From Sphingomonas sp. (lineage in GTDB: Bacteria; Pseudomonadota; Alphaproteobacteria; Sphingomonadales; Sphingomonadaceae): 64,000 nucleotides of DNA. The stretch spans positions 124,001 to 188,000 of the forward strand of contig NZ_QFOB01000004.1 of NCBI RefSeq assembly GCF_003248515.1. The letters are read 5' to 3'. Positions within the stretch are counted from its first letter, which is position 1. Every line of letters starts with the position of its first letter. The notes beneath the pieces are model-generated. The model worked only from the letters and a program-made list of their open reading frames with translations, was not told the DNA's origin and made no database searches. The translations under genes and the position numbers were made by a program. Below, piece after piece: positions 1 through 8,339 of this stretch.

Positions 1-376
1 CGATCAGCGTCTCCGCATCGGCCTTGGCCTTATCCACGATCGCGGCGGCCTCGGCATAGGCGTGGCTCACGATCGAGGCGGCCTCGCCCGCAGCGGCGGA
101 TGCCTTGCTCTCATATTCGGCCTTCAGCGCCTCGGCCTCGGCGCGGAGCCTGGAGGCTTCGTCCAGCTGAGTGCGGATACCGGCGATCTTCTTGTCGAGC
201 GACGCGGCGATCGCGGCCGGCACCTTCTTCCACAGGATGATCGCGATCACCACGATCATCGACAGCGCGACCCAGCCGCCCGGCGGCAGGCCGAGCGCGG
301 TCATCTCGCCATGCTCGATCATCTCGGGATCGGCCAGCGTGGTGGCGTTGAGCTGGGTGCCGGCGATCTCGGCCAT
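1..376 (-). CDS. atpF: ATP synthase F0 subunit b (partial, cut by window start)
   Basis: Peripheral-stalk subunit b of the F1F0 ATP synthase. Only the first 125 codons are inside the window. The start ATG (complement of 374-376) lies 10 bases after the b' gene. The visible part has a short N-terminal segment, a single membrane helix at about residues 34-50 that ends in WKK, and then an Ala/Glu/Lys/Arg-rich stretch typical of the long stalk coiled coil. It is the last F0 gene seen here. Together with the b' gene upstream it forms the heterodimeric stalk found in alphaproteobacteria and photosynthetic organisms. Which of the two genes is called b rests on order and similarity only. The C-terminus, which contacts subunit delta, is missing. 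Confidence 0.9.
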   Translation of the reverse strand, partial: MAEIAGTQLNATTLADPEMIEHGEMTALGLPPGGWVALSMIVVIAIILWKKVPAAIAASLDKKIAGIRTQLDEASRLRAEAEALKAEYESKASAAAGEAASIVSHAYAEAAAIVDKAKADAETLI

Positions 377-386
377 ATTCTTATCC

Positions 387-878
387 TTAAGCCGCCAGCG
401 CGGACTTGACCGCGCGAGCGGCCTCGGCGCGATCCACGTTCAGACCGGAGACGCGGGCGACGATTTCCTGCGCGGCATCGGCGGCTACGCCTTCGATCCC
501 GGCCGACGCTTCCGCCAGCTGGGCCGCGAGCCTCGCCTCGGCCTCGGCCGCCCTGGCCTGAACCTCGGCATCCGCCGCCTTCACCTTCGCTTCGGCATCC
601 AGCGTCGCCTTATGCTTGGCGGCGGCCATTTCCGCCTGTGCGGCGGCGCGGCTCTCGTTGAGCTTGGCGAGATAGGCTTCCTCGGCCGCATCGGCCTGCG
701 CGCGCGCAGCCTCCGCAGCGGCGAGATCACCCTGGATGCGCGCGTCGCGATCCTCGATCGTCTTCTCGATCTTTGGCAGCATCGCCTTGCCGATGCCGAA
801 ATAGAGGAGCGCGAAAACGATCACGAGCCAGAAAAGCTGGGACGCGTAGATTTCGGCGATCTGGTCTATCTGGGGCAT
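387..878 (-). CDS. atpG: ATP synthase F0 subunit b'
   Basis: Second b-type stalk subunit (b', named atpG, atpF2 or atpX in different genomes), 163 residues. The N-terminus carries one membrane helix at about residues 14-32 (LFWLVIVFALLYFGIG). The rest is a charged, Ala-rich helix with no further hydrophobic segment, as expected for a coiled coil reaching up to F1. It sits 65 bases after the c-subunit gene and 10 bases before atpF, so all are probably co-transcribed. Having both b and b' is usual in alphaproteobacteria, where they form a heterodimer instead of the b2 homodimer of E. coli. Confidence 0.92.
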   Translation of the reverse strand: MPQIDQIAEIYASQLFWLVIVFALLYFGIGKAMLPKIEKTIEDRDARIQGDLAAAEAARAQADAAEEAYLAKLNESRAAAQAEMAAAKHKATLDAEAKVKAADAEVQARAAEAEARLAAQLAEASAGIEGVAADAAQEIVARVSGLNVDRAEAARAVKSALAA

Positions 879-943
879 CGGCTTGGAAGGGCCTTACGAA
901 AGGAGGACGACAGGTGGCTCGCCGGGTTGCCCCGGCGAAGACC

Positions 944-1174
944 TTACTTGACGACGAACAGGATCAGGATCGCGATGACGAACGCGATCAGGCCCAGAAG
1001 TTCGGCGGCGGCGAAGCCGATGAACAGGCGGCCCTGCTGGCCATCGGCGGCACCCGGATTGCGCAGCGCGCCCTCGAGGAACGAACCGAACACGTTGCCC
1101 ACGCCCAGCGCGGCCATGCCGACGCCGATCGCGGCGAGACCGGCGCCGATCACCTTGGCAGATGCGAGATCCAT
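944..1174 (-). CDS. atpE: ATP synthase F0 subunit c
   Basis: Ring-forming proteolipid of F0, 76 residues, with two membrane helices joined by a polar loop with the signature RNP (residues 38-40). The ion-binding carboxylate is Glu58 in FAAAELLG. It is followed by Leu, and the first helix lacks the Gln seen in sodium-type rings, so I infer proton coupling. The first helix contains the glycine-rich packing stretch (GxGxxxxGxG) typical of c rings. The gene lies between atpB (43 bases upstream) and b'. Length and sequence are normal for the family. Confidence 0.96.
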   Translation of the reverse strand: MDLASAKVIGAGLAAIGVGMAALGVGNVFGSFLEGALRNPGAADGQQGRLFIGFAAAELLGLIAFVIAILILFVVK

Positions 1175-1217
1175 AATGTCTTCCCTTCTGTGAACTGTGA
1201 TTTGTAGCTTGTTGAAA

Positions 1218-2003
1218 TCAGTGAAGATTGATCGCGTCGTTCAGATAGAGCGACGTGAGCAGCGCAAAGACGTAGGCCTGGATCGCCGAAACCAGCAGTT
1301 CCAGCGCCGAGACGCCGATGATCATGATGAAGGAGAGGAAGCTGACGCCGTAGCCGATGCCGCCGGCATTGAGCCCCTGCACCACGAAGCTGGCGAACAC
1401 GTCGAGCAGGATATGCCCGGCCGTCATGGCCACGAACAGTCGCAGCCCCAGGCTGAACGGACGCACGAGGAAGCTCGCCAGCTCGATCACGAAGATCAGC
1501 GGGATCATCACCTTCGGCGTGCCGTGCGGAACGAACAGCGAGAAGAAGTGGAAGCCGTGCTTCAGGAAGCCGACGATCAGCACGATCGCGAAGCTGAAGA
1601 AGGCCAGTACCGCCGTCAGCGTGATGTGGCTCGTCACGGTGAAGGGGTGCATCCCCGGCACCACGCCCAGCGGGATCAGCCCGATCAGGTTGGCGAACAG
1701 GATGAACATGAAGAGCGAGAAGACGTAGGGCGTGAAGGCCCGGCCCTTCGGCCCGATATTCGCATCCATCATGTTGGAGATGAAGCTCGTCATCCCCTCC
1801 ACGGCCGCCTGCCAGCGCCCTGGCACCAGCTGACGCTTCATCCCGCCGAGCATGAACAGCCAGAGGCCGGCCAGCGTGATGACCATGAACAGCGCGGAAT
1901 TGGTGAAAGCGATATTGTGGCCCGCAATGGACCAGTCGGCGCCGAACAGCGGCTCGACCTTGAACTGATGCATCGGATCGATGCCGGAGCCCTCAGCGGC
2001 CAC
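1218..2003 (-). CDS. atpB: ATP synthase F0 subunit a
   Basis: Subunit a, 261 residues, provides the proton half-channels against the c ring. Several membrane helices are visible. The key region LVRPFSLGLRLFVAMTAGH carries the conserved Arg that faces the c-ring Glu, with downstream Gln/His positions (AIQAYVFALL) in the last helix. It follows atpI by 33 bases and precedes atpE, the standard F0 order. Length is typical of alphaproteobacterial subunit a. Confidence 0.95.
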   Translation of the reverse strand: MAAEGSGIDPMHQFKVEPLFGADWSIAGHNIAFTNSALFMVITLAGLWLFMLGGMKRQLVPGRWQAAVEGMTSFISNMMDANIGPKGRAFTPYVFSLFMFILFANLIGLIPLGVVPGMHPFTVTSHITLTAVLAFFSFAIVLIVGFLKHGFHFFSLFVPHGTPKVMIPLIFVIELASFLVRPFSLGLRLFVAMTAGHILLDVFASFVVQGLNAGGIGYGVSFLSFIMIIGVSALELLVSAIQAYVFALLTSLYLNDAINLH

Positions 2004-2036
2004 TCTCTCAACCCCCGTTATGCGGCCGCCGCCGGA

Positions 2037-2354
2037 TCACTCCGGCCGCTGGCCCGAAATTCGCATGATATTCCTGAAGGCCACCACGATCCCGAGGACC
2101 AGAAGCACCAACAGAAGCCAGGGCGACGTGCCCAGCCAGCGATCGAACAGCCAGCCCAGCAATGCACCGCCGGCCGGACCCGCGATCAATTCCGTCAACA
2201 CGCGGCTGCCCTGGCTATAGCCCTTGCCTGGCTTGCGCTGCGTCGTTCCGGTCCTGATCTTCTCGGCGTCCGTCGCCGCCTTCAGTCGCTGATCCAGCGA
2301 CGTCAGCCGGACATCCTGACCGATCGGATCCTGCCCGGTCCCGTCCTCCGCCAC
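2037..2354 (-). CDS. atpI: AtpI-family F0 assembly protein
   Basis: First gene of the F0 cluster, 105 residues. It has a charged N-terminal half and then two membrane helices at about residues 53-70 and 77-95, with a glycine-rich GPAGGALLGWLFD segment between the charged part and the first helix. Small two-helix proteins of this kind (AtpI/AtpZ, 'gene 1') precede atpB in many bacteria and help c-ring assembly or Mg2+/Ca2+ uptake. The assignment rests on position and topology. The promoter of the whole F0 operon must lie in the 269-base gap between this gene and radC. Confidence 0.85.
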   Translation of the reverse strand: MAEDGTGQDPIGQDVRLTSLDQRLKAATDAEKIRTGTTQRKPGKGYSQGSRVLTELIAGPAGGALLGWLFDRWLGTSPWLLLVLLVLGIVVAFRNIMRISGQRPE

Positions 2355-2474
2355 GGTTTTCCCTCTCCTCTTTGTATCGGGAAGGTCCGCCGCACCGGCG
2401 GGCGATCCCGTCAGGCGCGCACCCTCTAGAAAAGGGGTTCTCCCGAGTCAACCAAGGCGGGCCGTCCGGGCGCT

Positions 2475-2486
2475 GTCCTTAAGGAC
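2475..2486. repeat. Perfect 12-bp palindrome between atpI and radC
   Basis: GTCCTTAAGGAC is a perfect palindrome in the divergent gap that should hold the promoters of the F0 operon (minus) and radC (plus). It could be an operator, but I do not recognise it as the site of a known regulator. Confidence 0.3.
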
Positions 2487-2623
2487 AAGAAAGGACGAAC
2501 TTATTCGGCGCGCGCCCTGCCGGCGGCGGCCATTGCAACCGAATCGGCCCTTCCCCGGAGACATCCGATCGCGGAAAATCGCGCCGCTTTCCCTCCGCCC
2601 GTTCCGCCTCTAGCCTCCTCCCC

Positions 2624-3310
2624 ATGAAGGATGCCGATCCCGGCCACGATACACGCGGACATCGCGCCCGCCTGCGCCGGCGCCTGGCGGAAGGCGGCGG
2701 GGAAGCACTGCTGGATCACGAACTCGTCGAATATCTGCTGGCGCTCACGATTCCCCGGATCGATACCAAGCCGATCGCGCGGCGCCTGCTGGATGAATTT
2801 GGCGGCATCGGCCCGTTGCTGAGCGCCGCGCCCGAAACGCTGGCCAATGCCGGCGTCAGCGAAGCGGCCGCCGCCGCGCTCCAGATCGCGCAGGCGGCCG
2901 CGCTGCGCCTGTTGAAAAGCGCTGTGGCGGAGCGGCCCGTGCTCGGAAGCTGGCAGGCCCTGTCCGATTATCTCCATGCGGCGATGGCGCATCGCGCAAC
3001 CGAATCCGCCCGCGTGTTGCATCTGAACGTCCGTAACGTGCTGATCCGCGACGAACTGGTTTCCGAAGGGAGCGTCGATCAGGCCGCGATCCATGTGCGC
3101 GAGGTCGTCCGCCGCGCGCTGGAGCTGCATTCCTCCGCGATCATCCTCGTCCACAATCATCCGAGCGGCGATCCCGCCCCGTCGAAACAGGATATCGCCA
3201 TCACGCGCGAAATCGTCGCCGCCTGTCGCCCGCTCGGGATCGTCGTGCACGATCATGTGATCGTGGGCAGCAAGGGGCAGGCGAGCCTGCGATCGCTGGG
3301 CCTGATGTAG
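2624..3310 (+). CDS. radC: RadC-family JAB/MPN-domain protein
   Basis: RadC-like protein of 228 residues. The N-terminal part (about 25-95) is a helix-hairpin-helix-like region. The C-terminal part (about 105-228) is the JAB/MPN domain with the intact metal-binding JAMM signature HNHPSGDPAPS followed by Asp190 (His177, His179, Asp190). RadC was first linked to DNA repair, but its biochemical role is unsettled and the repair phenotype in E. coli was later withdrawn. The gene stands alone, divergent from the ATP synthase cluster, and ends in a hairpin. Family assignment is secure; function is not. Confidence 0.93.
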   Translation: MKDADPGHDTRGHRARLRRRLAEGGGEALLDHELVEYLLALTIPRIDTKPIARRLLDEFGGIGPLLSAAPETLANAGVSEAAAAALQIAQAAALRLLKSAVAERPVLGSWQALSDYLHAAMAHRATESARVLHLNVRNVLIRDELVSEGSVDQAAIHVREVVRRALELHSSAIILVHNHPSGDPAPSKQDIAITREIVAACRPLGIVVHDHVIVGSKGQASLRSLGLM

Positions 3311-3330
3311 CGGCGCGATCCCGGTTGAGG

Positions 3331-3349
3331 GGCGGCCTTCCCGGCCGCC
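3331..3349. terminator. Hairpin between convergent radC and the 3369-3752 gene
   Basis: GGCGGCC-ttccc-GGCCGCC forms a 7-bp GC stem just after the radC stop, in a 58-base gap between convergent genes. A run of T lies about 20 bases further on (3371-3376) rather than directly after the stem, so intrinsic termination is likely but not textbook. Confidence 0.5.
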
Positions 3350-3368
3350 GTGCCGGGAATGGCCTCCC

Positions 3369-3752
3369 TTATTTTTTAACCGGTACAGGCGGCCGCGGAT
3401 TGGCGGCGGCGATCTCGCGGCCGATCACCTGCATCACGCGCTGCCGATCCTGCAGTCGCTTCACGCAGGCATTCATCGTCGGCGCCATGTCCTGCGGCCG
3501 CAGCGTCTTGCTGACGGCGACGATCTGCGCCTTCAGCTGCGGCTGCGTCACACGCACGTCCACGCGCCCGAAGAAGAAATGGGATGCCTCGATCGCGAAC
3601 TGCTTCTTCGCCTGATCCTTTTCGGTAGCGGCGAAGGCATTGCTCACGAGCAGGCAGCGAACATCGGCCCCCACATCCTGCGCCATGGCCGGGGCGGCCC
3701 CCAGCATCGCGAGCGCGAGAGACGCAGCGGAGAAGATCGGACTGATACGCAT
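3369..3752 (-). CDS. Small exported protein of unknown function
   Basis: 127 residues from the ATG at 3752. An upstream in-frame ATG exists, but this start places a clear Sec signal peptide at the N-terminus (MRISP then a hydrophobic stretch, cleavage expected after AMA at about residue 23). The mature part is mostly alpha-helical in character, with one Cys at CLLVSN and one at NACVKR, and ends in Pro/Val/Lys. I do not recognise the family. It is convergent with radC and divergent from the exported protein at 3985. Periplasmic location is inferred from the signal peptide only. Confidence 0.75.
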   Translation of the reverse strand: MRISPIFSAASLALAMLGAAPAMAQDVGADVRCLLVSNAFAATEKDQAKKQFAIEASHFFFGRVDVRVTQPQLKAQIVAVSKTLRPQDMAPTMNACVKRLQDRQRVMQVIGREIAAANPRPPVPVKK

Positions 3753-3984
3753 CGCAGAGCCTTTTGATCGAAGGACGCCGCCAACTGCCACAAAGGGCGC
3801 GCAATGGCGATATCCGTGGCGGAATCCGGTTTTTCTTGTGGCGCGCGCGGGCGCGCTTGTCACCAAGGATCGGCTTGATACTCTCGGAAACAGGCAAATA
3901 TCAGCGTGATTGCTCCGCAATCGCAAGAAAAGGCCGCGATCCATGCCGTTCCATCATGCGGCCGAATAAGGAGTGATCGATCCC

Positions 3985-4464
3985 ATGCGCCATCTCGCCG
4001 CGGCCGGGCTCGGCATGTTCTCCCTTCTGGCCGCCGCGCCGGCGCTGGCCGCGCCCGGCAAGTCCAGCGGCGATTTCGAGGAGTCGCATGCCTATTGGAG
4101 CAACGGGCAACTGCCCGCGACCTTCCATCTGACGATCACGATGACGGTGGATGGCGACACGGTCAGCTATCGGGGCGTGAACAGCACGGACAGGGATCAT
4201 CCCCATGTCGCCACCTGGTCCGGCAAGCTGGATGGCAAGCGTTACGCCTTCGACGGCGGCTATTTCGATCACATGGCGCTGATGAAGACCGGCCCGGACG
4301 AGTTCATGATCGAGAAGTATCGCAACGGCGATCTCGTGGTCGGCGAATTCTGGCGCTACACGGCCGAGGGCGACGAATGGGTCCGTCACGGCGTCGTCGC
4401 CCGCGCCGCCGCCGACGGCACCTCCAAATCCTATATCGAAACCTTCCGGCGCACGAAGAAATAG
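3985..4464 (+). CDS. Small exported protein of unknown function
   Basis: 159 residues from the ATG at 3985, preceded by AAGGAG at 3968-3973. A GTG 12 bases upstream overlaps that ribosome-binding site and is less likely. Residues 1-24 form a Sec signal peptide with cleavage after ALA. The mature protein is rich in Tyr, Asp and Thr and reads as alternating beta strands (TFHLTITMTVDGDTVSYRG, GKRYAFDGGYFD). This resembles small beta-rich periplasmic proteins, but I know no named family. It is divergent from the exported protein at 3369-3752 and upstream of purB without apparent coupling. Confidence 0.75.
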   Translation: MRHLAAAGLGMFSLLAAAPALAAPGKSSGDFEESHAYWSNGQLPATFHLTITMTVDGDTVSYRGVNSTDRDHPHVATWSGKLDGKRYAFDGGYFDHMALMKTGPDEFMIEKYRNGDLVVGEFWRYTAEGDEWVRHGVVARAAADGTSKSYIETFRRTKK

Positions 4465-4575
4465 CGCGATCGGCGGCGGGTTCTCGTCGCGGGCAAGGCC
4501 CCCGGCCGCGAGCACGCATCACCACGCCATGCCTCCGCGTGTACGGCCCCTCGCATATATGAGGTCTGGCTTTCG

Positions 4576-4590
4576 CCTGACTTTCAGGCC
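4576..4590. repeat. Short hairpin in the purB upstream gap
   Basis: GCCTGA-ctt-TCAGGC is a perfect 6-bp stem in the 226-base gap before purB. It has no U-run on either side. It may be a transcript end for the 3985-4464 gene or a leader structure for purB. Confidence 0.25.
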
Positions 4591-4690
4591 GCCCCCCCTC
4601 ACCGCGCTTCGATCGGGCAAGGCCGATTGAACCCCGCTTTCTCCCCTGCTACCCGCCCCGCGACATTCCCCCAGCGCGAGCGAGCCACCC

Positions 4691-6001
4691 ATGATCCCCC
4701 GCTATTCGCGGCCGCAGATGACGGCCATCTGGACGCCCGAGAACAAGTTCCGCATCTGGTTCGAGATCGAGGCGCACGCCACCGAGAAGCTGGGCGAACT
4801 GGGCGTCGTCCCGGCCTCCGCCGCCAAGGCGCTGTGGGACTGGTGGGCAACGAAGCCGGTCATCGACGTTGCCGCGATCGATGCGATCGAGGCCGTCACC
4901 AAGCATGACGTGATCGCCTTCCTCACCTGGGTCTCCGAACAGGTTGGCGAGCAGGCACGCTTCATGCACCAGGGCATGACCTCGTCGGACGTGCTGGACA
5001 CCTGCCTGTCCGTCCAGCTCGCCGAGGCGACCGATCTGCTGCTCGCCGATCTCGATGCGTTGTTGGCCGCGATCGAGCGCCGCGCCTTCGAACACAAGCT
5101 GACCCCCACGATCGGCCGCAGCCACGGCATCCATGCCGAGCCGGTCACGTTCGGCCTCAAGCTGGCCGAGGCCCATGCCGAATTCCAGCGCTGCAAGGTG
5201 CGGCTGCTGGCGGCCCGCGCGGACATCGCCACCTGCGCCATTTCCGGCGCGGTCGGCACCTTCGCCAACATCGATCCGCGCGTGGAGGAGCATGTCGCGG
5301 CCAAGATGGGCCTCGCGGTCGAGCCCGTCTCCACGCAGGTGATCCCGCGCGATCGCCACGCCATGTATTTCGCCACCCTGGGCGTGATCGCCTCGTCGAT
5401 CGAGCGGCTCGCGGTCGAGGTGCGCCATCTCCAGCGCACCGAAGTGCTGGAGGCCGAGGAATATTTCTCGCCGGGCCAGAAGGGCTCGTCGGCCATGCCG
5501 CACAAGCGCAATCCGGTGCTGACCGAAAATCTCACGGGCCTTGCCCGCATGGTGCGCGGCTATGTGACGCCCGCGCTGGAGAATGTAGCGCTCTGGCACG
5601 AGCGCGACATCAGCCATTCGTCGGTGGAGCGCTATATCGGCCCGGATGCGACCATCACGCTGGATTTCGCGCTCGCGCGGCTGACCGGCGTGGTCGACAA
5701 GCTCCTCGTCTATCCGGAGCGGATGCAGAAGAATCTCGATCGGATGGGGGGCCTCGTTCATTCGCAGCGCGTGCTGCTCGCGCTCACGCAGGCCGGCTTC
5801 AGCCGCGAGGCCGCCTATGCGCTCGTCCAGCGCAACGCGATGAAGGTGTGGGAGAGCGACGGCACGCTTTCGCTACTTGATCTGCTCAAGGCCGATCCGG
5901 AGGTCACGCTGTCGGACGAGGCGCTCGAGGCCGAGTTCGACCTCGGCTATCATTACAAGCATGTCAACACGATCTTCGCCCGCGTCTTCGGGCGAAGCTG
6001 A
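4691..6001 (+). CDS. purB: Adenylosuccinate lyase
   Basis: PurB, 436 residues, cleaves SAICAR to AICAR and adenylosuccinate to AMP in purine synthesis. The fumarase/aspartase superfamily signature is intact (GSSAMPHKRNP at about 267-277), as are the TSSDVLDT and GRSHGIHAEPVTFG regions holding substrate and catalytic residues. Length matches the shorter Bacillus/alphaproteobacterial PurB rather than the 456-residue E. coli type. It is a single-gene unit here. The other purine genes in the window, purM and purN, lie 30 kb away. The start is the first Met; its ribosome-binding site is weak. Confidence 0.97.
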   Translation: MIPRYSRPQMTAIWTPENKFRIWFEIEAHATEKLGELGVVPASAAKALWDWWATKPVIDVAAIDAIEAVTKHDVIAFLTWVSEQVGEQARFMHQGMTSSDVLDTCLSVQLAEATDLLLADLDALLAAIERRAFEHKLTPTIGRSHGIHAEPVTFGLKLAEAHAEFQRCKVRLLAARADIATCAISGAVGTFANIDPRVEEHVAAKMGLAVEPVSTQVIPRDRHAMYFATLGVIASSIERLAVEVRHLQRTEVLEAEEYFSPGQKGSSAMPHKRNPVLTENLTGLARMVRGYVTPALENVALWHERDISHSSVERYIGPDATITLDFALARLTGVVDKLLVYPERMQKNLDRMGGLVHSQRVLLALTQAGFSREAAYALVQRNAMKVWESDGTLSLLDLLKADPEVTLSDEALEAEFDLGYHYKHVNTIFARVFGRS

Positions 6002-6007
6002 TCCCCC

Positions 6008-6038
6008 GCCGCGCGCCCGCCACGAGGCGGGGCGCGGC
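6008..6038. terminator. Strong GC hairpin after purB
   Basis: A stem of about 13 bp with one bulge and an ACGA loop starts 7 bases after the purB stop. It lacks a following T-run, so it may act in transcript stabilisation or Rho-assisted termination instead of classic intrinsic termination. Confidence 0.4.
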
Positions 6039-6144
6039 CTCCCCGGGCGGCTTTCGATTTCGCTGCACCGGATCCGGCGCTTCAGACCAGTGCCTTGGCG
6101 TGTCTTCCAGGCCGGCCGGTGATGCCGCCGGCTGCGACGCAGCC

Positions 6145-6300
6145 TTAATGCGTCGGCTGATTATCGCGCGGATAGCGCAGCATCAGCCGGCCGGTGACGA
6201 TGGAAACCTGGGAGGCGAGCACGCTTTCGCCATTCCGGAGCAGCAGCAATTCGGCTTCCCGCAAGAGCAGGAGGCAGCGATCGATATCGACGGAAGGCAT
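6145..6300 (-). CDS. Possible 51-residue protein
   Basis: A 51-codon frame starting at the ATG complementary to 6298-6300 and ending in TAA. It reads as an amphipathic, Leu-rich helix (about residues 6-22, DRCLLLLREAELLLLRNGES) followed by a short basic tail ending RYPRDNQPTH. Evidence for coding is a continuous frame, typical codon choice and a position in a 394-base gap with no other gene. Against it, there is no clear ribosome-binding site. If real, it would be a small cytoplasmic helical protein of unknown function. No other gene is seen in 6002-6395. Confidence 0.4.
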   Translation of the reverse strand: MPSVDIDRCLLLLREAELLLLRNGESVLASQVSIVTGRLMLRYPRDNQPTH

Positions 6301-6395
6301 GAACGGAATAACTCGCAAGCAACTGATACGGTTGGTGGACCGGCACCTTGCGCCCTCCCCGCCCGGATCGCCACCTTACAAATTGTAAACAACCA

Positions 6396-7733
6396 TCACG
6401 TGGGGGTGTTGGCGCCCCCTTCGGAGGGCTGCTTCCCGGCGCTGCCGATCGATTGATCCACCAGCCCGGCGCGTAGCATCAGCCAGAAAAGCAGGATGCC
6501 GGGCAGCGCGATCACCGTCGTCAGCAGATAGAAATTCACATAGCCCATCGTCTCGATCAGCGCGCCCGCCGTCGTTCCCGTCAGCAGGCGCCCGACGACG
6601 CTGGCCGCCGCCGAGATCAGGGCATATTGCGAAGCCGTGAAGCGCAGATCGCACAGCGCCGAGAAATAAGCGGTGACGGTGACCCCGCCGATGCCGCTCG
6701 CGACATTCTCGAACGTCATCGCCCCGGCCATCGCCAGATTGGAGTGGCCCGAGGCGGCAAGCCCCGCGAAGCTCAGGTTGGAAACCGCCATCAGCCACAG
6801 GCTGAGCAGCACCGATCGCTTCATCCCGAGGCGCGCATAGAGAAAGCCGCCGATGAAGATCCCGATCAGATAGGCCCAGAAACCGGTGCCCACGTCATAA
6901 ACGGCGATCTCGTCATTCGTGTAGCCGAGGCTGTCGAACAGCAGGCGGAAGGTGAGGTTGGCAAGCGTATCGCCGATCTTGTGGAGCAGGATGAAGGCCA
7001 GCACGAGCGCCGCCCCCTGCCGGCTGAAAAACTCCACGAACGGCCCGGTGATCGAGGCCAGCGCCTCACCGATGCCGCGCCGGCCCACCGGATCGCGATG
7101 GCGCGGCGGCTCCCCGATCAGGATCGCGGTGAGCATCGCCGGCAGGGCGAAGACCGTGCAGAGCAGATAGGCGCCCGTCCACCCGATCCGCGCCGCCATC
7201 ACCAGCGCGGTGGCCGCCGCAAGCTGCGATCCGATGCGCCAGCCATATTGGGTCATGCCCGATCCGGGACCGAGCTGGCGCGGCTCCAGCAATTCGATGC
7301 GATAGGCATCGATCACGATATCGTAGGTGGAGCCGGCGACGGCGACGAGAACGGCCGCTACTCCCGTCCACCACAGGCTGGCGGCGGGATCGACGATCGC
7401 GAGATTGGCGACCGCCGCGATCACCAGCAGCCCGGCCACGATCATCCAGGAAACGCGCTGGCCCAGCCGGCCCAGCACGGGCAGGCGCACCCCATCGATG
7501 ATCCATGCCCACAGGAATTTCAGGTTGTAGACGAGGAAGGCCAGCGTGAAGGCCGTGACCGATTTCTTGTCGATCCCCGATTGGGCAAGCCGCGTCGTGA
7601 GCGTCGCGGCGATCATCGCATAGGGAAAGCCGGACGACATGCCGAGGAAGAGCGAGGCCAGCGGGGCCTTTTCGAAATAGGGCTTGAGCCCGGAAAGAAA
7701 GGCGCGGCTGGGTTCGTCTGTCACGGCGGTCAT
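6396..7733 (-). CDS. AmpG-like MFS permease
   Basis: Major facilitator family permease of 445 residues, starting at MTAVTDEPS; an upstream in-frame Met at 7895 would add a long non-hydrophobic lead and overlap the next gene. About 12 membrane helices are visible. Early motifs (LFLGMSSGFPYAMI, then TAFTLAFLVYNLKFLWAWIIDGVRLP) match the AmpG group, which imports anhydro-muropeptides from the periplasm for peptidoglycan recycling. The window also encodes a lytic transglycosylase that would make such substrates. Sphingomonads carry several AmpG paralogues, some with other substrates, so the transported molecule is inferred. Confidence 0.8.
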   Translation of the reverse strand: MTAVTDEPSRAFLSGLKPYFEKAPLASLFLGMSSGFPYAMIAATLTTRLAQSGIDKKSVTAFTLAFLVYNLKFLWAWIIDGVRLPVLGRLGQRVSWMIVAGLLVIAAVANLAIVDPAASLWWTGVAAVLVAVAGSTYDIVIDAYRIELLEPRQLGPGSGMTQYGWRIGSQLAAATALVMAARIGWTGAYLLCTVFALPAMLTAILIGEPPRHRDPVGRRGIGEALASITGPFVEFFSRQGAALVLAFILLHKIGDTLANLTFRLLFDSLGYTNDEIAVYDVGTGFWAYLIGIFIGGFLYARLGMKRSVLLSLWLMAVSNLSFAGLAASGHSNLAMAGAMTFENVASGIGGVTVTAYFSALCDLRFTASQYALISAAASVVGRLLTGTTAGALIETMGYVNFYLLTTVIALPGILLFWLMLRAGLVDQSIGSAGKQPSEGGANTPT

Positions 7734-7806
7734 GCCGCTGGTGTAACCGGATCGGGGCGGGTGTCGAGATGGCGCGCCTCGCCCTTTCGCATCCGGCGGA
7801 AACGGC

Positions 7807-8238
7807 TCAGAACAGCGTGAAGCCGCGCGGCATCCGCTTCGGGTTGCGGCCGCCGATCTTGGCATCCACCGCGTCGATCGCGGCGAGCAGATCACGCTGC
7901 GTATAGGGCTTGGCGAGGCAGCCGACGGCCAGCGCCTTGGCCTCCGTCGGGCAATGGCCGGTGACGAAGATCACCGGCACCCCGGCCTCGCGGGCTGCCT
8001 GCGCGACATCCAGCCCCGTGCCGCCCGCCGAAAGGCGTATATCGGAGAGGACGAGATGGGGCTGCCCGGCATGGATCGTCTCGATCGCGACCTCCACGGT
8101 ATCCACCGATCCCACGACCAGATAACCCGCATCCTGCAACACATATTCGTTGTCGAACGCGACGAGCGGCTCATCCTCCACGATGAGGATCCGGTTGATC
8201 CGGGACACCACTTTCTCACGCTTGCCGAACAACGCCAC
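7807..8238 (-). CDS. Single-domain response regulator
   Basis: 143 residues, starting at GTG 8238 behind a good AGGGAG site 9 bases away. Longer in-frame starts would run through the neighbouring promoter region. It is a lone receiver domain: acidic pair in VEDEP (about 20-24), phospho-acceptor Asp66 in LVLSDIRLS, and Lys110 in CLAKPYT. There is no output domain, so it would signal by protein contact, like the DivK/CpdR/Sma0114 groups. The Pro after the conserved Lys and the GLDVAQAARE helix fit the FAT GUY-type receivers of alphaproteobacterial stress pathways, but that is tentative. No partner kinase is adjacent. Confidence 0.85.
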   Translation of the reverse strand: MALFGKREKVVSRINRILIVEDEPLVAFDNEYVLQDAGYLVVGSVDTVEVAIETIHAGQPHLVLSDIRLSAGGTGLDVAQAAREAGVPVIFVTGHCPTEAKALAVGCLAKPYTQRDLLAAIDAVDAKIGGRNPKRMPRGFTLF

Positions 8239-8339
8239 GCCGATCGCTCCCTGACGCTCACCCGCCTTGTCCGAGCACTCGGACTTGACGCCCCACCGCT
8301 TTCGCCCGACCAGACATGTTCCACTTGAACGGAACATGC

